From Onchidella celtica (lineage: Eukaryota; Mollusca; Gastropoda; Systellommatophora; Onchidiidae), in assembly GCA_963931925.1 (NCBI GenBank), contig OZ007569.1, positions 28,824,347 through 28,888,346 of the forward strand: a DNA stretch of 64,000 bases, given 5' to 3'. A program made the position numbers and the translations under genes. Position 1 is the stretch's first letter. The number at the start of each line of letters is the position of its first letter. This document shows positions 45,958 to 55,926 of the stretch, piece by piece. The notes under the pieces were generated by a model that did no database searches, had not been told where the DNA came from, and worked only from the letters and a program-made list of their open reading frames with translations.

Positions 45958-46343
45958 TACATTATGCACGTGTTTAAGTGAGGACGAATTTGTGATCGGC
46001 AGGGGCATGGACTGGCCCTTAAGCTGGATTTTCGTGTGTACGGAAACGGCAAAAATCCATCAAATAGTAAAAAGAAAGAGTGTTTCCATATGTACGGAAA
46101 ACGCTAGTTAAATTGTTTTCAACGAACGTACATTTAAAAAAAAATTTTGTTTACAAATTTAAACCATTGGGCAATTACTGCCGTTAGCGGGATGTTTCTC
46201 AGTAATTATGATGATTGACAATGACATGGTTTTGATCATCATAATCGTGACGATTTGCACGTTAGTTTATCTAGAGAGCTTTAATTAATCATGCATAATA
46301 ATGATGTACTTGGTTTTATATTATCTTTTTATTCCAACAGCCA

Positions 46344-47650
46344 ATGGATGCCATTTCCGGCCCACTTCAGTGTTTCCCATTGCGACTTCACCCAGGTCAA
46401 GAGGTCTCCTCGTCACTGTTGGAATTTGTACATGTCAACCAGTTGACATCTGCCTTCGTGTTGACCTGTGTGGGCAGCGTTACCCAGGCTCACCTGCGTA
46501 TGGCAAACGCAGAAGTGGTAAGGTTTTCGCTTAGCACCTTGTATGAAGAGTCCAAGGGAAAAACCAGGCTTAGTCACAGATTTCATGTTCAGAGAAAACT
46601 GAGTTTTTTGAAACTTTGACTCATCTCTTTCTTTTATAGACTACGTTATTTTTAGATTACAATTTTAACGGACTGAGCCCATTTCTGTCAGTGATACTGA
46701 AGTACATGTAGGTTGTACAATCGAATATTAGCTTGGGCTTGGGGCCAATAACTCATGTTTTTCTACATTGTGACTTAGACCATTTTCCCCGTGGGCTTTT
46801 GCCTATTTCATTGCTTGTATCCTTGTACATATTTCTTCATCTAAATCATTTCGGGGAGGGGGGAGGGTGGTTGGACGTATCGCTGGTCAGTATAATCAGA
46901 TTGGAACCGAGAAGAAGGCGCGTTGGACTCTCGTAGAGCGGCCGAAAATATTGATAAAAAAATCTTGAAAATTACTGAACGGATCTCTCTGAAATTTGGC
47001 AGGAAGATGTGAAAGAGGGTTGTGGATGTTTGTGGCTGTATAAGAGCATACTGTAAAGCATGGCCAAGGAAGAATCTGCACAATGTGCAAAGAATTGAAG
47101 TGTTTACTTGCAAAAGGGTTTTGGCGACATATTACGAATGCTACACTTGCGTCTCCAGGCCGAAAGAATAGTACAAAACTTGAGAGAAGTTCAGACATCC
47201 ATCCATCCAGCCACCCATCCATCAGTACATCCATCCATCCATCCATTCATCCATCCATCCATCTATCCGTACGTCCATCCATCCATTCATCCATCCGTCC
47301 ATGCATTCATCCATCCGTCCATCCATCCATCCATCCATCCATCCATCCATCCATCCATCCATCCATCTGTCTGTCCATCCATCCATCCACAGACTAAACA
47401 TTATGAAGGTCCATTTGAAATTGTCTCCCTTGTCGGCACGCTGTCAGGAGGACACAATGGTCATCTTCATATTAGTTTGAGTGATGAGCACGGTGACGTC
47501 ATAGGAGGCCACGTTATAGGAGATCTGATTGTCCACACGACTGCAGAAGTTATGATTGGTTGTTGCGGTGGTGTTACTTTCACCCGATTGGATGATCCTG
47601 ATACCGGCTATGACGAATTGGTTCTTGAACGCTCTAAAGAAAAAGTTTGA
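46344..47650 (+). CDS. PPC/DUF296-domain protein, two coding exons
   Basis: PPC (DUF296) proteins are small alpha/beta proteins that form trimers; the domain occurs in bacteria, archaea and animals, and in plant AT-hook nuclear proteins. The animal role is not known to me. Coding exon 1 is 46344-46517 (ATG at 46344; a plausible acceptor ttttattccaacag ends at 46340, so a 5' UTR exon may lie upstream). It encodes [17 protein letters not shown] and [19 protein letters not shown], then GTAAGG. Exon 2 is 47393-47650, joining in phase 0: [45 protein letters not shown] and TGYDELVL. Total is about 143 aa, a complete single domain. The 875-bp intron ends in a CATC microsatellite that runs up to the acceptor (ccatccacag). 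The GHLHISLSD...GGH pattern is intact, so I believe the gene is functional. No AT-hook seen. Confidence 0.85.
47198..47390 (+). repeat. (CATC)n microsatellite at the 3' splice site
   Basis: About 190 bp of CATC-type units (with CGTC and CTGT variants) forming the last part of the PPC-gene intron and its pyrimidine-rich tract; the acceptor AG is at 47391-47392. Long His-Pro-Ser-Ile frames are repeat translation. Confidence 0.95.
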
Positions 47651-48249
47651 TTAGTTTATACAAACTAGTGCTCTTGAACAATTTACATCAGGAAAAAATC
47701 ACAGAGAATCTGTGGGGTCGGAGAAGGGCTTGAAGCAAAATCAAAATCTGGCAAAAAGAAATACCCTTTACCTGAGGCTTTGTTACGTACAACGTGTTCT
47801 TTTTGCCACATTTTGACTTTGAACAGTCTATGTATGTATGGCTGTGGTGTGCAGAAAGATGGCAGAGGAGGCGACGGCCCGGGGGATTCATTTCAGAAGG
47901 CATCGAATCAAAGAGTCAAACTGAAATGAATTTTTTTTTTTTAATTGGAAATTACCGCTCTTAACTTGGTTGTACAATGTGCCCTACAGTCCCCCATTTG
48001 CTTTTACATTATTATATTTAAAATGTCTTCCTGTTTTACATTTGTTAGTACTAGGCCGTATACTTGAGCCTTGGAACATAAAGTCAAGGAGTTGGTCGCT
48101 GGCATCACCAAACCTCTGCATGCCACTGATATACAGACTTACATCATGGCAGACACACGCAGACTAGAGTGTCAAACGTTTGCCACCAGCTATAGTGCAT
48201 TCAATTTCGCATTTTAAAAAAGTCAAACAAACAAAAAACCGTACATTTT
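47651..48249. other. 3' flank of the PPC gene with foldback relic
   Basis: 47698-47830 is a copy of the 'gcttgaagcaaaatcaaaat...ctttttgccacattttgact' foldback family. The rest is unremarkable. Confidence 0.5.
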
Positions 48250-48440
48250 TGGACCACTGGGTCAAATCCGTATTGTTGTATCGGTGTTCGACTCAGAGAC
48301 ATGAACTTGCTTAGAATCATGCAAAGAGACAATCTCGTTTCATTGTCAATAGTGTGCGAGGCCCGGTTTGACTCAGTAGTCCACAAAATCCCCGTAAAAA
48401 CAGAATCGACTCAATGCCCTTAATGGGACCTGCTGTCATT
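48250..48440. repeat. GACTCA-family dispersed repeat, copy 5
   Basis: Words ttcgactcagag, gcgaggcccggtttgactca, agtccacaaaatccc and aatcgactcaatgccc; the most diverged copy. Confidence 0.5.
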
Positions 48441-48479
48441 CATTATGAAGTTCATCATCTTTAAATTATGTATAATAAG

Positions 48480-48604
48480 GCTATCAGCACACTGGGTCTA
48501 GTCCGTTTTGCCTCGGTTTTGGCGTGGCGAGGATCTCGTGCATTGGCGAGACTGAAAGGAGTCTGCTGTCTCGCTGATTGATTTCAAAGGAAGTGCAAGC
48601 TAAG
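48480..48604. repeat. GACTCA-family repeat, copy 6, left half (target of the next element)
   Basis: Runs aggctatcagcacactgg ... gcctcggttttggcgtgg ... gcgagactgaaaggagtc ... atttcaaaggaagtgcaag and is cut by the element starting at 48605. Its continuation resumes at 54865 (aagctgagtcaaaatcgc). Confidence 0.7.
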
Positions 48605-49459
48605 TAGGGCTGGGCAGCGAATCGCGAATCCGAATGTGAAAAACTGGTTCACCGGTTCGCGAACCGAATTTTTAACAACCGCCAAAAAAAGTAATAGGCT
48701 ACTGTTCCTAGCACAAATTTAACAAAAGCGGTGACTAATTGCAACAGAATTTCTGTTTGCAGGAAATGGTATATTATGATGTCAAGATACACTGTACAAA
48801 AGTACACCGAAATCGGGCGAGGCATTATGGCGTTATTAGGCCCTGAATGACGTCACGTATTACATAACATAGAATATCAAGTAATATCTTATGGAACCCC
48901 ACCTTGTCGCATCTCACATGAAAGCATTCTCTCTCGTCTCTTCAAATATATCATTGGATTTGAGATTACACAAGACGCCATTTAAAGAATGGGGTTAGCG
49001 TTAAATTACAATAAAATATGAAACATTGAACGAAAAAAGTCTGTCCGACAATATATTATTTCAAGCCCTATTTTCTTGGATAGTGTTTGATTATACACCA
49101 ACATAGAATGCATGAATTGTTTATGTTACAAATGGGTTTATAATACGCGTAGGTTATTATGACTTATGTTCAAAAGTTATTATGTTCAAAAGTTATCAAA
49201 AAATACAGTATTGCAGACTGAAATGTCTCGACCATCTTTTGGCCTAAAGTCATGCGGTAAACGACACGAAGAAAAAAAAAAAAAGAAGTAATAGTCATTT
49301 GCCTAGTTTAAGTAAAAGTGTCTTTGGTTAAATGATGAAATCTTAGAATTGCTTGGGGCGTATCAGTCTAAGACACGAAATTGTGTAAACTAACATTTGG
49401 ACATCAATCTATCATCATTCACAAAAGAAAAGAGCAGCAGGCTTACATGAAAATGTCCT

Positions 49460-50842
49460 CTACAGCTCAAAGGTAATGTTTTGTGGATTGAGGCAACTGA
49501 TACCGCGGCATTCTGCACATGCTGGTGAGCATTCAAGTCCGTGTTTCCGACAGGAACAGCGTCGTGAGTCACAGTTCTCCTTGCAGGTGCATCGCACAAT
49601 CTTCAGAAGGTCTGGTGGTGCCGCCGGCATTGTGGTCATATTGGGAATATAATGACCATCATGGTATCTCCATCCCCAGTCTATGGGATTTAGTGTGTCG
49701 TTTCCCATCCACTGTTGTACTTGAAGGTATACTCTTAGGCTATGGAATTTTGCAGCAGCTGATGTCGGAGGGAGGGAACGAGCCTGGACAAAGGTTGTGC
49801 CGGTGGCGACTTTTGTGCAAAACATGCGGTGGCGGAGTTCATCCAGACTTTCACCAGATTTGCCACTGTATAATAGAACAAGCGCCTTCTCCCCACAGGC
49901 AGCAACACTTTCACTGGATTGATTTGTTATGAAATTTGCACCCAAGGTCCTAAGAACTTCGTTTTGTTGGAACTTTTTTAAAGCTATGCCTTTACCGATG
50001 CCAAACAGCCTTGAGGTAGTGTCACAACCAGTAGCCGAATGTAAAAAGAGCAGAGAGTGTCGCAATTCTCCTAGCTGTGCAATTAGCTTCTTGATGTTCC
50101 ACTGTTTTACTTTTGATATTGGAATCTGCTTGTCTGAATAGAAATAGATGTTATGAGCATTTTCATCAGCATGATGTGCCAATAGAACAAGAAGGTCTGT
50201 ATCTTCTCCTATGACAGCGGTATCCCGGTGCTGAGCCAACTTGATCGCTGTTTGGACAATGGTGAGGTCGGCATCATTCTTGCTGTGAATGACAGTGTGT
50301 CCTCTGTCTTCAAGCACTGAACCTTGAGCATTGATGAAATTTTGTTTGTTTTCTTTATTAACAAGGAAAAGATCTTTTGAAAATTGAAGTACCATGTAAA
50401 ATTTAAAATGAACGGCATGCCCTTTGATTCCTTTGGATCTTTTGAGTTGGGTAGCATCTTTGGTTGAGGGTCCTGACAAATAGCCATCAAATACAACAGT
50501 AATTGCTTTGTTATACTTTTTGTCTAGATAAGCAGCGTACATCTCGATTATGCAAGCAAACGTTCTGCCTCGTTGCCAGGGAATGCGTTGAAGCAAAGAC
50601 CCCCCATCGATCACAACGTGAAGATTTTCTAGTGGCGGCAGAATATCATTGGCCATTTTCATTGACTTCCAAAGCTCCTCTAATAAAACTGCTTTATTTG
50701 GTTGATGAAAAATACCCGCAGATTCAAACAAAGACGAAGGGTAACTGCACAGTTCATGTCTAAAGATCTCTGTTTTGTCTTCATATTTGGAATTTGCAAT
50801 TGTCACCAATCTCTGAAACAACAATTGGGAATCAATGGTCAC
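49460..50842 (-). CDS. FEN/XPG-like (PIN-fold) nuclease with CXC-type C-terminus
   Basis: 460 codons. The acidic motifs follow the FEN1/XPG/Asteroid pattern in order: VVIDGGSLLQRIPW (about residue 75), ITVVFDGY (about 118), SKNDADLTIVQTA (about 190), AVIGEDTDLLVLLAHH (about 210) and SATGCDTTSRLFGIGKG (about 270), the last resembling the family's G-x-D...GIG segment. C-terminal PPTSAAAKFHSLRVYLQVQQW and WGWRYHDGHYIP lead to a cysteine cluster (CTCKENCDSRRCSCRKHGL, then CSPACAECRGISC), like Tesmin/CXC DNA-binding repeats. Structure-specific DNA cleavage with DNA binding is an inference. The upstream frame runs on without a start (LRTDEDAVTIDSQ), so Met at 50842 is probably internal to a larger polyprotein. 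Confidence 0.8.
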   Translation of the reverse strand: MTIDSQLLFQRLVTIANSKYEDKTEIFRHELCSYPSSLFESAGIFHQPNKAVLLEELWKSMKMANDILPPLENLHVVIDGGSLLQRIPWQRGRTFACIIEMYAAYLDKKYNKAITVVFDGYLSGPSTKDATQLKRSKGIKGHAVHFKFYMVLQFSKDLFLVNKENKQNFINAQGSVLEDRGHTVIHSKNDADLTIVQTAIKLAQHRDTAVIGEDTDLLVLLAHHADENAHNIYFYSDKQIPISKVKQWNIKKLIAQLGELRHSLLFLHSATGCDTTSRLFGIGKGIALKKFQQNEVLRTLGANFITNQSSESVAACGEKALVLLYSGKSGESLDELRHRMFCTKVATGTTFVQARSLPPTSAAAKFHSLRVYLQVQQWMGNDTLNPIDWGWRYHDGHYIPNMTTMPAAPPDLLKIVRCTCKENCDSRRCSCRKHGLECSPACAECRGISCLNPQNITFEL

Positions 50843-50852
50843 GGCGTCTTCG

Positions 50853-53265
50853 TCAGTCCTCAGAACGGTCTTTTTTCTTTATCGGTGCTGAAACGGACTC
50901 GCCCTCCATTTTGTTGATGATGGCTTGGCCAACTTGTTGAGCCGTGTCGACGTTAGCAGTTTCGGCAACCACACCAGTTACAACATTCCGCAGACTAGCA
51001 TCTTCGGTAAAGGGGTTCCTTTCATGGAGAAACTTTGTAACGGCCATCACATCCTTTGCATCCTTCGCAGACCTTGATGGGCTCATTTCTTTATGTTGTT
51101 CACTTGAAACACGCAAAGTTCCTGTCACTTCTTGCATGGAGTTATTTATTTCAGCACATGCTGGCATTGACAGGAGCCATGTTGCTCTTTGTGACTCGCC
51201 CATTCCTCTGCCTCTTGTCAGTCCCCCAGTTGATTTGACACTTCGCATCAATATCTGCTCTATGGCCAGGTCAGAAGAGAGTCCTGCCCAAAACCGATCA
51301 CTCCGCCGGATTACGTGATGACCGTTCAAAAAACTGTTATAGTTGTCGGGCAATATGTCACACAGTCCAGACCCTTCCATAAGATGTCCGATACAGGCGA
51401 GGTAGCTCATTTCCATATGGAATGGTCCTAAACGCAACACAATGTTACGTAGTTCACTTGAATCAGGCTCTCCTTCAATGATTTTCAGCGCTTTCCACCA
51501 CAAAGGTTGGTCAAACGTGATTATTGGTGTCTTGTTGTGGTGTTTTGCCTCTTTGGTAATAAACATCAGCGTTGAATAAATACAAGTTGTGTCGCTTGGA
51601 TTCATATCAATCATTGGAAGAAATATGACAGATGACTGACCCGGATAGTCACCATGATGTAGAAACTGCATGGTCCCTGACCAGGATGGTCTCTCAGGGT
51701 GTAATAACCAAACTGTCTTCCAAAGAATCTCTATTTCCTTTGTTGGATCTTCAGTAAGAACGGTGTGCAGTTTCTCAAATTTGAGGTTTAATAAGCCATC
51801 GCGTTCCTGTTTATAGTAGTTGATGTCAATTCTGGCTTTCTTCATCACTTCATCTAGTTTGACATCATTTTTTCTTTGAACTGCTGATTTGTCATGGATA
51901 CGAGGAGTCACTGTTGATATTATGCCCATTCCATGAAATGTATTTAGTCCATCAATTGTTGCGGTATTATGGTCTACATTATCAGCCATATATTGTAGAA
52001 AATGACCATCTGTCACGGAGATTTTGACGTCTTGACTAGAAGCAGCGCTAAGCTCATACGTTCTTACTTCTCCATAAGAGGCACAGTATCCAAGTGAATG
52101 GAGAGTGTCGACCAAAAACTGGGACTCGAAGCAGTGGTGCATTTGCACGCCAAGTCCTATCTGCAACGGTGTTATAAGTAGCCGTGCGCGTGCAGCTTGC
52201 ATTATTGCTTGACCTATTGAAGCAACTTTTAAGTCGTTAGAATTGCCACTAAACACATTTTGTAACAACAGTTGCAGAGAATGGGGCACATAATCCAAGT
52301 TCTTTGGTGTGGATGCCAGGTCATCTGGAGATGGATAAACTTTTTGTGACACATCTACAGTTTTTATGTCACTCTTGATTAGGTCTGCAGCTGCTTTGAT
52401 GATCCTTTCCTTTTGGTCTTCTTCGGTGTCAGGCACGGGATTCGCATAGAAGTCATGCAAAATGGACGAAGCAGTTTTCCTAAATGTGACAACACTTGAT
52501 ACACCGCCAATTTCTGTGATAATTAATTCTTCCCCAAAATGTTTTTTGAGTTCACTCTTCATTTTTTTATAACTATAAACACTGCCACCTGTGAGTTGTT
52601 TCATTTGATCAATGAGATGGTTAACAGTCAGCTGCTCTGTATCATTGTCCTGCAAGAACTCGGCTACCTATAGGAATGCGTCCACCCTTTCTTTGTCAAG
52701 AGGTCTTCCAAACTTAGTTTTTTTCTGTTCTTGTTCGGATGTGAATGACTGTGGCAGCTTTCTTTTTGTACGGAAGTTGGTACTACATATCTGGCGGTAT
52801 ATTGCGTCGGCAGCTGGGAGATCTGACACAATTTCAAGCCTCCCTTTCACCTGTTCAGCCCATTCATCATGACGCTCTGCACACGCATTGAGAAGAGAAT
52901 CTTTGAATTCCAGCGTTCTTACTGGCCACACAGAGGGGCCTTTTGTCTTTCCAAGCTCTGCTTCATTTCCACAAAAAAAGACAACACTTTCTAAAATCAA
53001 AAGTCGGAACCTGGGATCTCAAAATTTGGCCGACCCTAGCAGTAGTTTCATCCCGTTTATTCTTGAGAAAAGTGCTGATCCTACGCTTGTTTGTGTACGC
53101 TAGCCGACAATGTTTGTGGATAGCTTGTCCATCATTAATGGTGATTTCGTCACCACGTTCATTGATTGCCCATTTTATTGTGGCAAGTCCTTTCTGTATT
53201 GGAATAATGATATCTTCACTTTGTTGAAGTGTTTGATTGCACAGCACGCACAGCTCCATTTTCAT
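50853..53265 (-). pseudogene. N-terminal part of the polyprotein, unknown function
   Basis: I recognise no named domain. It begins with a possible zinc-binding motif (CVLCNQ near residue 6, HKHC near 50), then FDF...FFCGNEAE, a basic region, and a long globular section. Residues of the 600-codon frame (52655-50853) include TVDVSQKVYPSPDD, FHGMGIISTVTPRI, TPIITFDQPLWWKALKI, LRLGPFHMEMSYLACIGHLM and TGGLTRGRGMGESQRATW. The acidic positions around TFDQ and FHMEM could be catalytic, but that is speculation. Three lesions separate the frames: an extra base in the A7 run (plus strand) at 52973-52979, an in-frame TAG at 52668-52670, and an extra base in the T6 run at 50871-50876 that detaches the nuclease half. 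Without them the whole would be about 1,260 codons and intronless. Confidence 0.6.
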
Positions 53266-53377
53266 TCATCTGTAAGCAAGAGTAAGAGTTATGAAATGCT
53301 TCTACGTGTCGGATCTGTTGAGGGTTGTAATATGACATTGTATTATAACAATGTGGTGGTTGGTTGTAAGATTAGGG

Positions 53378-53382
53378 TAGGG

Positions 53383-53454
<72 letters not shown>

Positions 53455-53503
53455 GACAGACAGAGAGAAGAAGAGAATAAGAGAGAGGGAGAGGGAGACA
53501 GAC

Positions 53504-53539
<36 letters not shown>

Positions 53540-53643
53540 GAGAGAGAAAGGAGCGAGAGGGTGAGAGAGGGGAAGACAGACAGAAAAGGAGAGAATAAGA
53601 GAGAGGGAGAGAGAGAGAGGGAGACAGAGAGAGAGAGAGAGAG

Positions 53644-53702
<59 letters not shown>
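53378..53702. repeat. (GA)n purine tract
   Basis: About 325 bp of GA with GACA/GAAA/GGGA variants, inside the hAT-ended element upstream of its ORF. Frames over it are not genes. Confidence 0.9.
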
Positions 53703-53705
<3 letters not shown>

Positions 53706-54852
53706 ACTATTAGAAGTTTGTTGGTCTGCACAAATTCTATATAAATTAATCTAGATTTTGGTCAAGATCAAGTCGATGTAAGTTAGGCCTAGGACAAATA
53801 ATTGGGAATGAGGGTGGGGGTGGTGGGGGTGAGGATGAAAAACCCATTAGAACTGGTGGGCTGGTGCAACGTACAGTATACACAATGCGATGCCGAAACT
53901 CCGGATTGATGCCCAGTATAGATCTAGATCTACTCCCAATCCAGTTATATTTTGTATCGATCTAGGCTTCATAGTTAGAATATCAAAGGAAACTACCTCG
54001 ATTTGGATTTCTAACCACAAAAGGTTTCCATACTTCAGCACACAGTTCTCTGCATTTTTGTTGATTTTAAAATGTATGTGCGATAATATGGCAGTAACAT
54101 CGATGTAGCTTATTTCTAGAGCATATTTTTAACTCATAATTATACAAAATAACAAACCTGGCTTCAAAATTAAAGTGAAACATGTCTGGACGCATAAACA
54201 GAACTGTGCGTCGCACAGACAACAACACTTTCGGTTTCTGGGCATTTCCCGTTCGATTTCCCGGATGTAAACAAAAGAAAACATCTTTTCAGTTACGGAA
54301 ACCCACTAGCGTCAGAAACATAGATTTGTTGGTAGAAAAAGGCCAATAGCTCAGGAATGCCCTAGCCGATTTAGGTGTACTTTTCAGTACACGTTTAGAA
54401 CACCCTTTCCTACCACTTGACGTTGAAATCATTTCTGTTGCAATTAGTCCTAGGTGTTTCGTCCCTGTGGTAGGCTATAAGTCCGGTTTTCAACGTGTTT
54501 TTTTTTTTTGGCAGCAATTGGGACGACCCTCGCAGACCGGATGGCGTCATCGGAATGTGGCGGTGTCGTCCCCTTTCAAGTTTATTTAGGCGGACTGGAA
54601 AAGTCCGTCGGTAAACAAGTAATAAGTTGGTCAGGTCGAAAAAATAATTGCATTTTTGAAATCTGCATATCAAACAAAGTCTACGCGTACACATCCTGTT
54701 TTAGTGCTTCGTTTAAAAGATATCAGTTTCATGAGCATTACAAAATTAATAGAACCAAATCTGAAAAACGAGTTGAAAAGCGAGTCGAGTCCAACATTTG
54801 GTTAATCGGTTTCATCCGAATATCTGGTCAAGCGGTTCACGAACCGGATCTT
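53703..54852. other. 5' non-coding part of the hAT-ended element
   Basis: No ORF that I believe. Contains dispersed gatctagatct words and, near 54540-54610, a possible small foldback (ggaaaagtccg). The promoter of the polyprotein is expected here or around the purine tract. Confidence 0.4.
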
Positions 54853-54872
54853 TGCCCAGGCCTAAAGCTGAG

Positions 54873-55689
54873 TCAAAATCGCGGCCAAACAAGTTTGTCT
54901 GTATACACTATGAGCCGAGTGTAATGTAACAGTATCTCAGTTTTCTAGGATTATGGATATCCTAGGATTAAGACAAAATAACCCTTTAGTAACTAACGAC
55001 CACCAATGTCTTTGATGACAAATGTAGGTGAAAACTACCGGGAAGCTCACCATGTTATTGTTGTGCTAGTTCTTAAGTCTGTTTGCCTTCTACTTAATCT
55101 TATGCTGTTCTCAGGGCAATCATCTCTTTTTCTTCTTCCTCTTCTCGTTTCATCGCTCTTCTTCTTTCTCCTTCTCTTTTCGTTTCTTCCTTCTTCTTCT
55201 CTCGTCTTCCTTCTTCTTTTCTTCCATCTTCTTCTCTCGTCGTCCTTCTTCTTTCTTTTCTTCTTCTTCTCTCGCCTCCCTTCTTCTCCTTCTCCTTTCT
55301 TCCCGCTTCTCCTCCTCCTTTTTACTTCTTCTTCTCATTACTTCTCGTTGTTGTTTTTCATGGAACACTAACATAAAATCAGCCATAACCAAAATTATAT
55401 TATATTAATTATTACATTGTCCTAAAAAGTGTTTGAGCCTTCTATTTTCTCCTCCCTATTTATGTAAAACATGTGCGTATTTTATGAATTTCTAGTCTTG
55501 AAAATTCAAACATATAAGCTGTTTGGGTTGAAACCGGACTTAGAATACTGTATCAAGTCATTGTTTGCCAGGGAGTATGAAAGTGAGAATGTTGAAAGTT
55601 GGGGCCAGTTAAGACCACATTTAAAAATAAATAATTTCATTTAAACTGTAACTTTGTGCACTCACATTCAGGTGCAAAGATCATCTTAT
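54873..55689. other. Non-coding, includes a pyrimidine tract
   Basis: 55120-55340 is a CTT/CTTCT-rich tract; the frames over it are simple-sequence translation. The remainder is AT-rich. Confidence 0.6.
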
Positions 55690-55926
55690 GCAAAGCTACA
55701 ACTTCCGGTCGAGGAGACGCACGCCTTTCTGAGAGCTCCAAATTTACACCCCGTTTTTGGTGAATTTACCAAATTTTTAACACGTATATTATACCAACAG
55801 TGTTTTCACTGTACTTTTATATGAATTGGAAGTGAATGTGAATTGTAATTTGACTAAATTTTTAATCTCTTGGTCCCAGATTGTGATTATAACTGGAAGG
55901 TAAGGGTGGACTGAAAAATTTCCAAT

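Larger units (their letters stand above)
48605..54864 (-). mobile_element. 6.26-kb hAT-ended element encoding a nuclease-CXC polyprotein
   Basis: The left end starts tagggctgggca (48605-48616). The right end is tgcccaggccta (54853-54864), its inverted copy at 11 of 12 positions. Both ends carry a subterminal ggttcrcgaaccg palindrome (left near 48653-48666, right near 54833-54845). Flanking 8-mers are aagctaag (48597-48604) and aagctgag (54865-54872), a 7-of-8 match expected for a hAT-type 8-bp target duplication. The flanks together rebuild a continuous GACTCA-family repeat. The interior carries only the minus-strand polyprotein (49460-53265) plus a purine tract; no hAT BED/RNase-H/hATC core is recognisable. 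Confidence 0.65.

Noticed and set aside
45490..46052. Cys/Val-rich 170-residue frames
   Set aside because: Pentanucleotide repeat translation; adjacent frames give similar peptides.
46896..47246. Minus-strand frame of 116 residues across the CATC array
   Set aside because: It is antisense to the PPC gene intron and largely repeat-encoded.
54508..54924. 138-residue plus-strand frame
   Set aside because: It crosses the right terminus of the hAT-ended element into the flanking repeat and has no motif.
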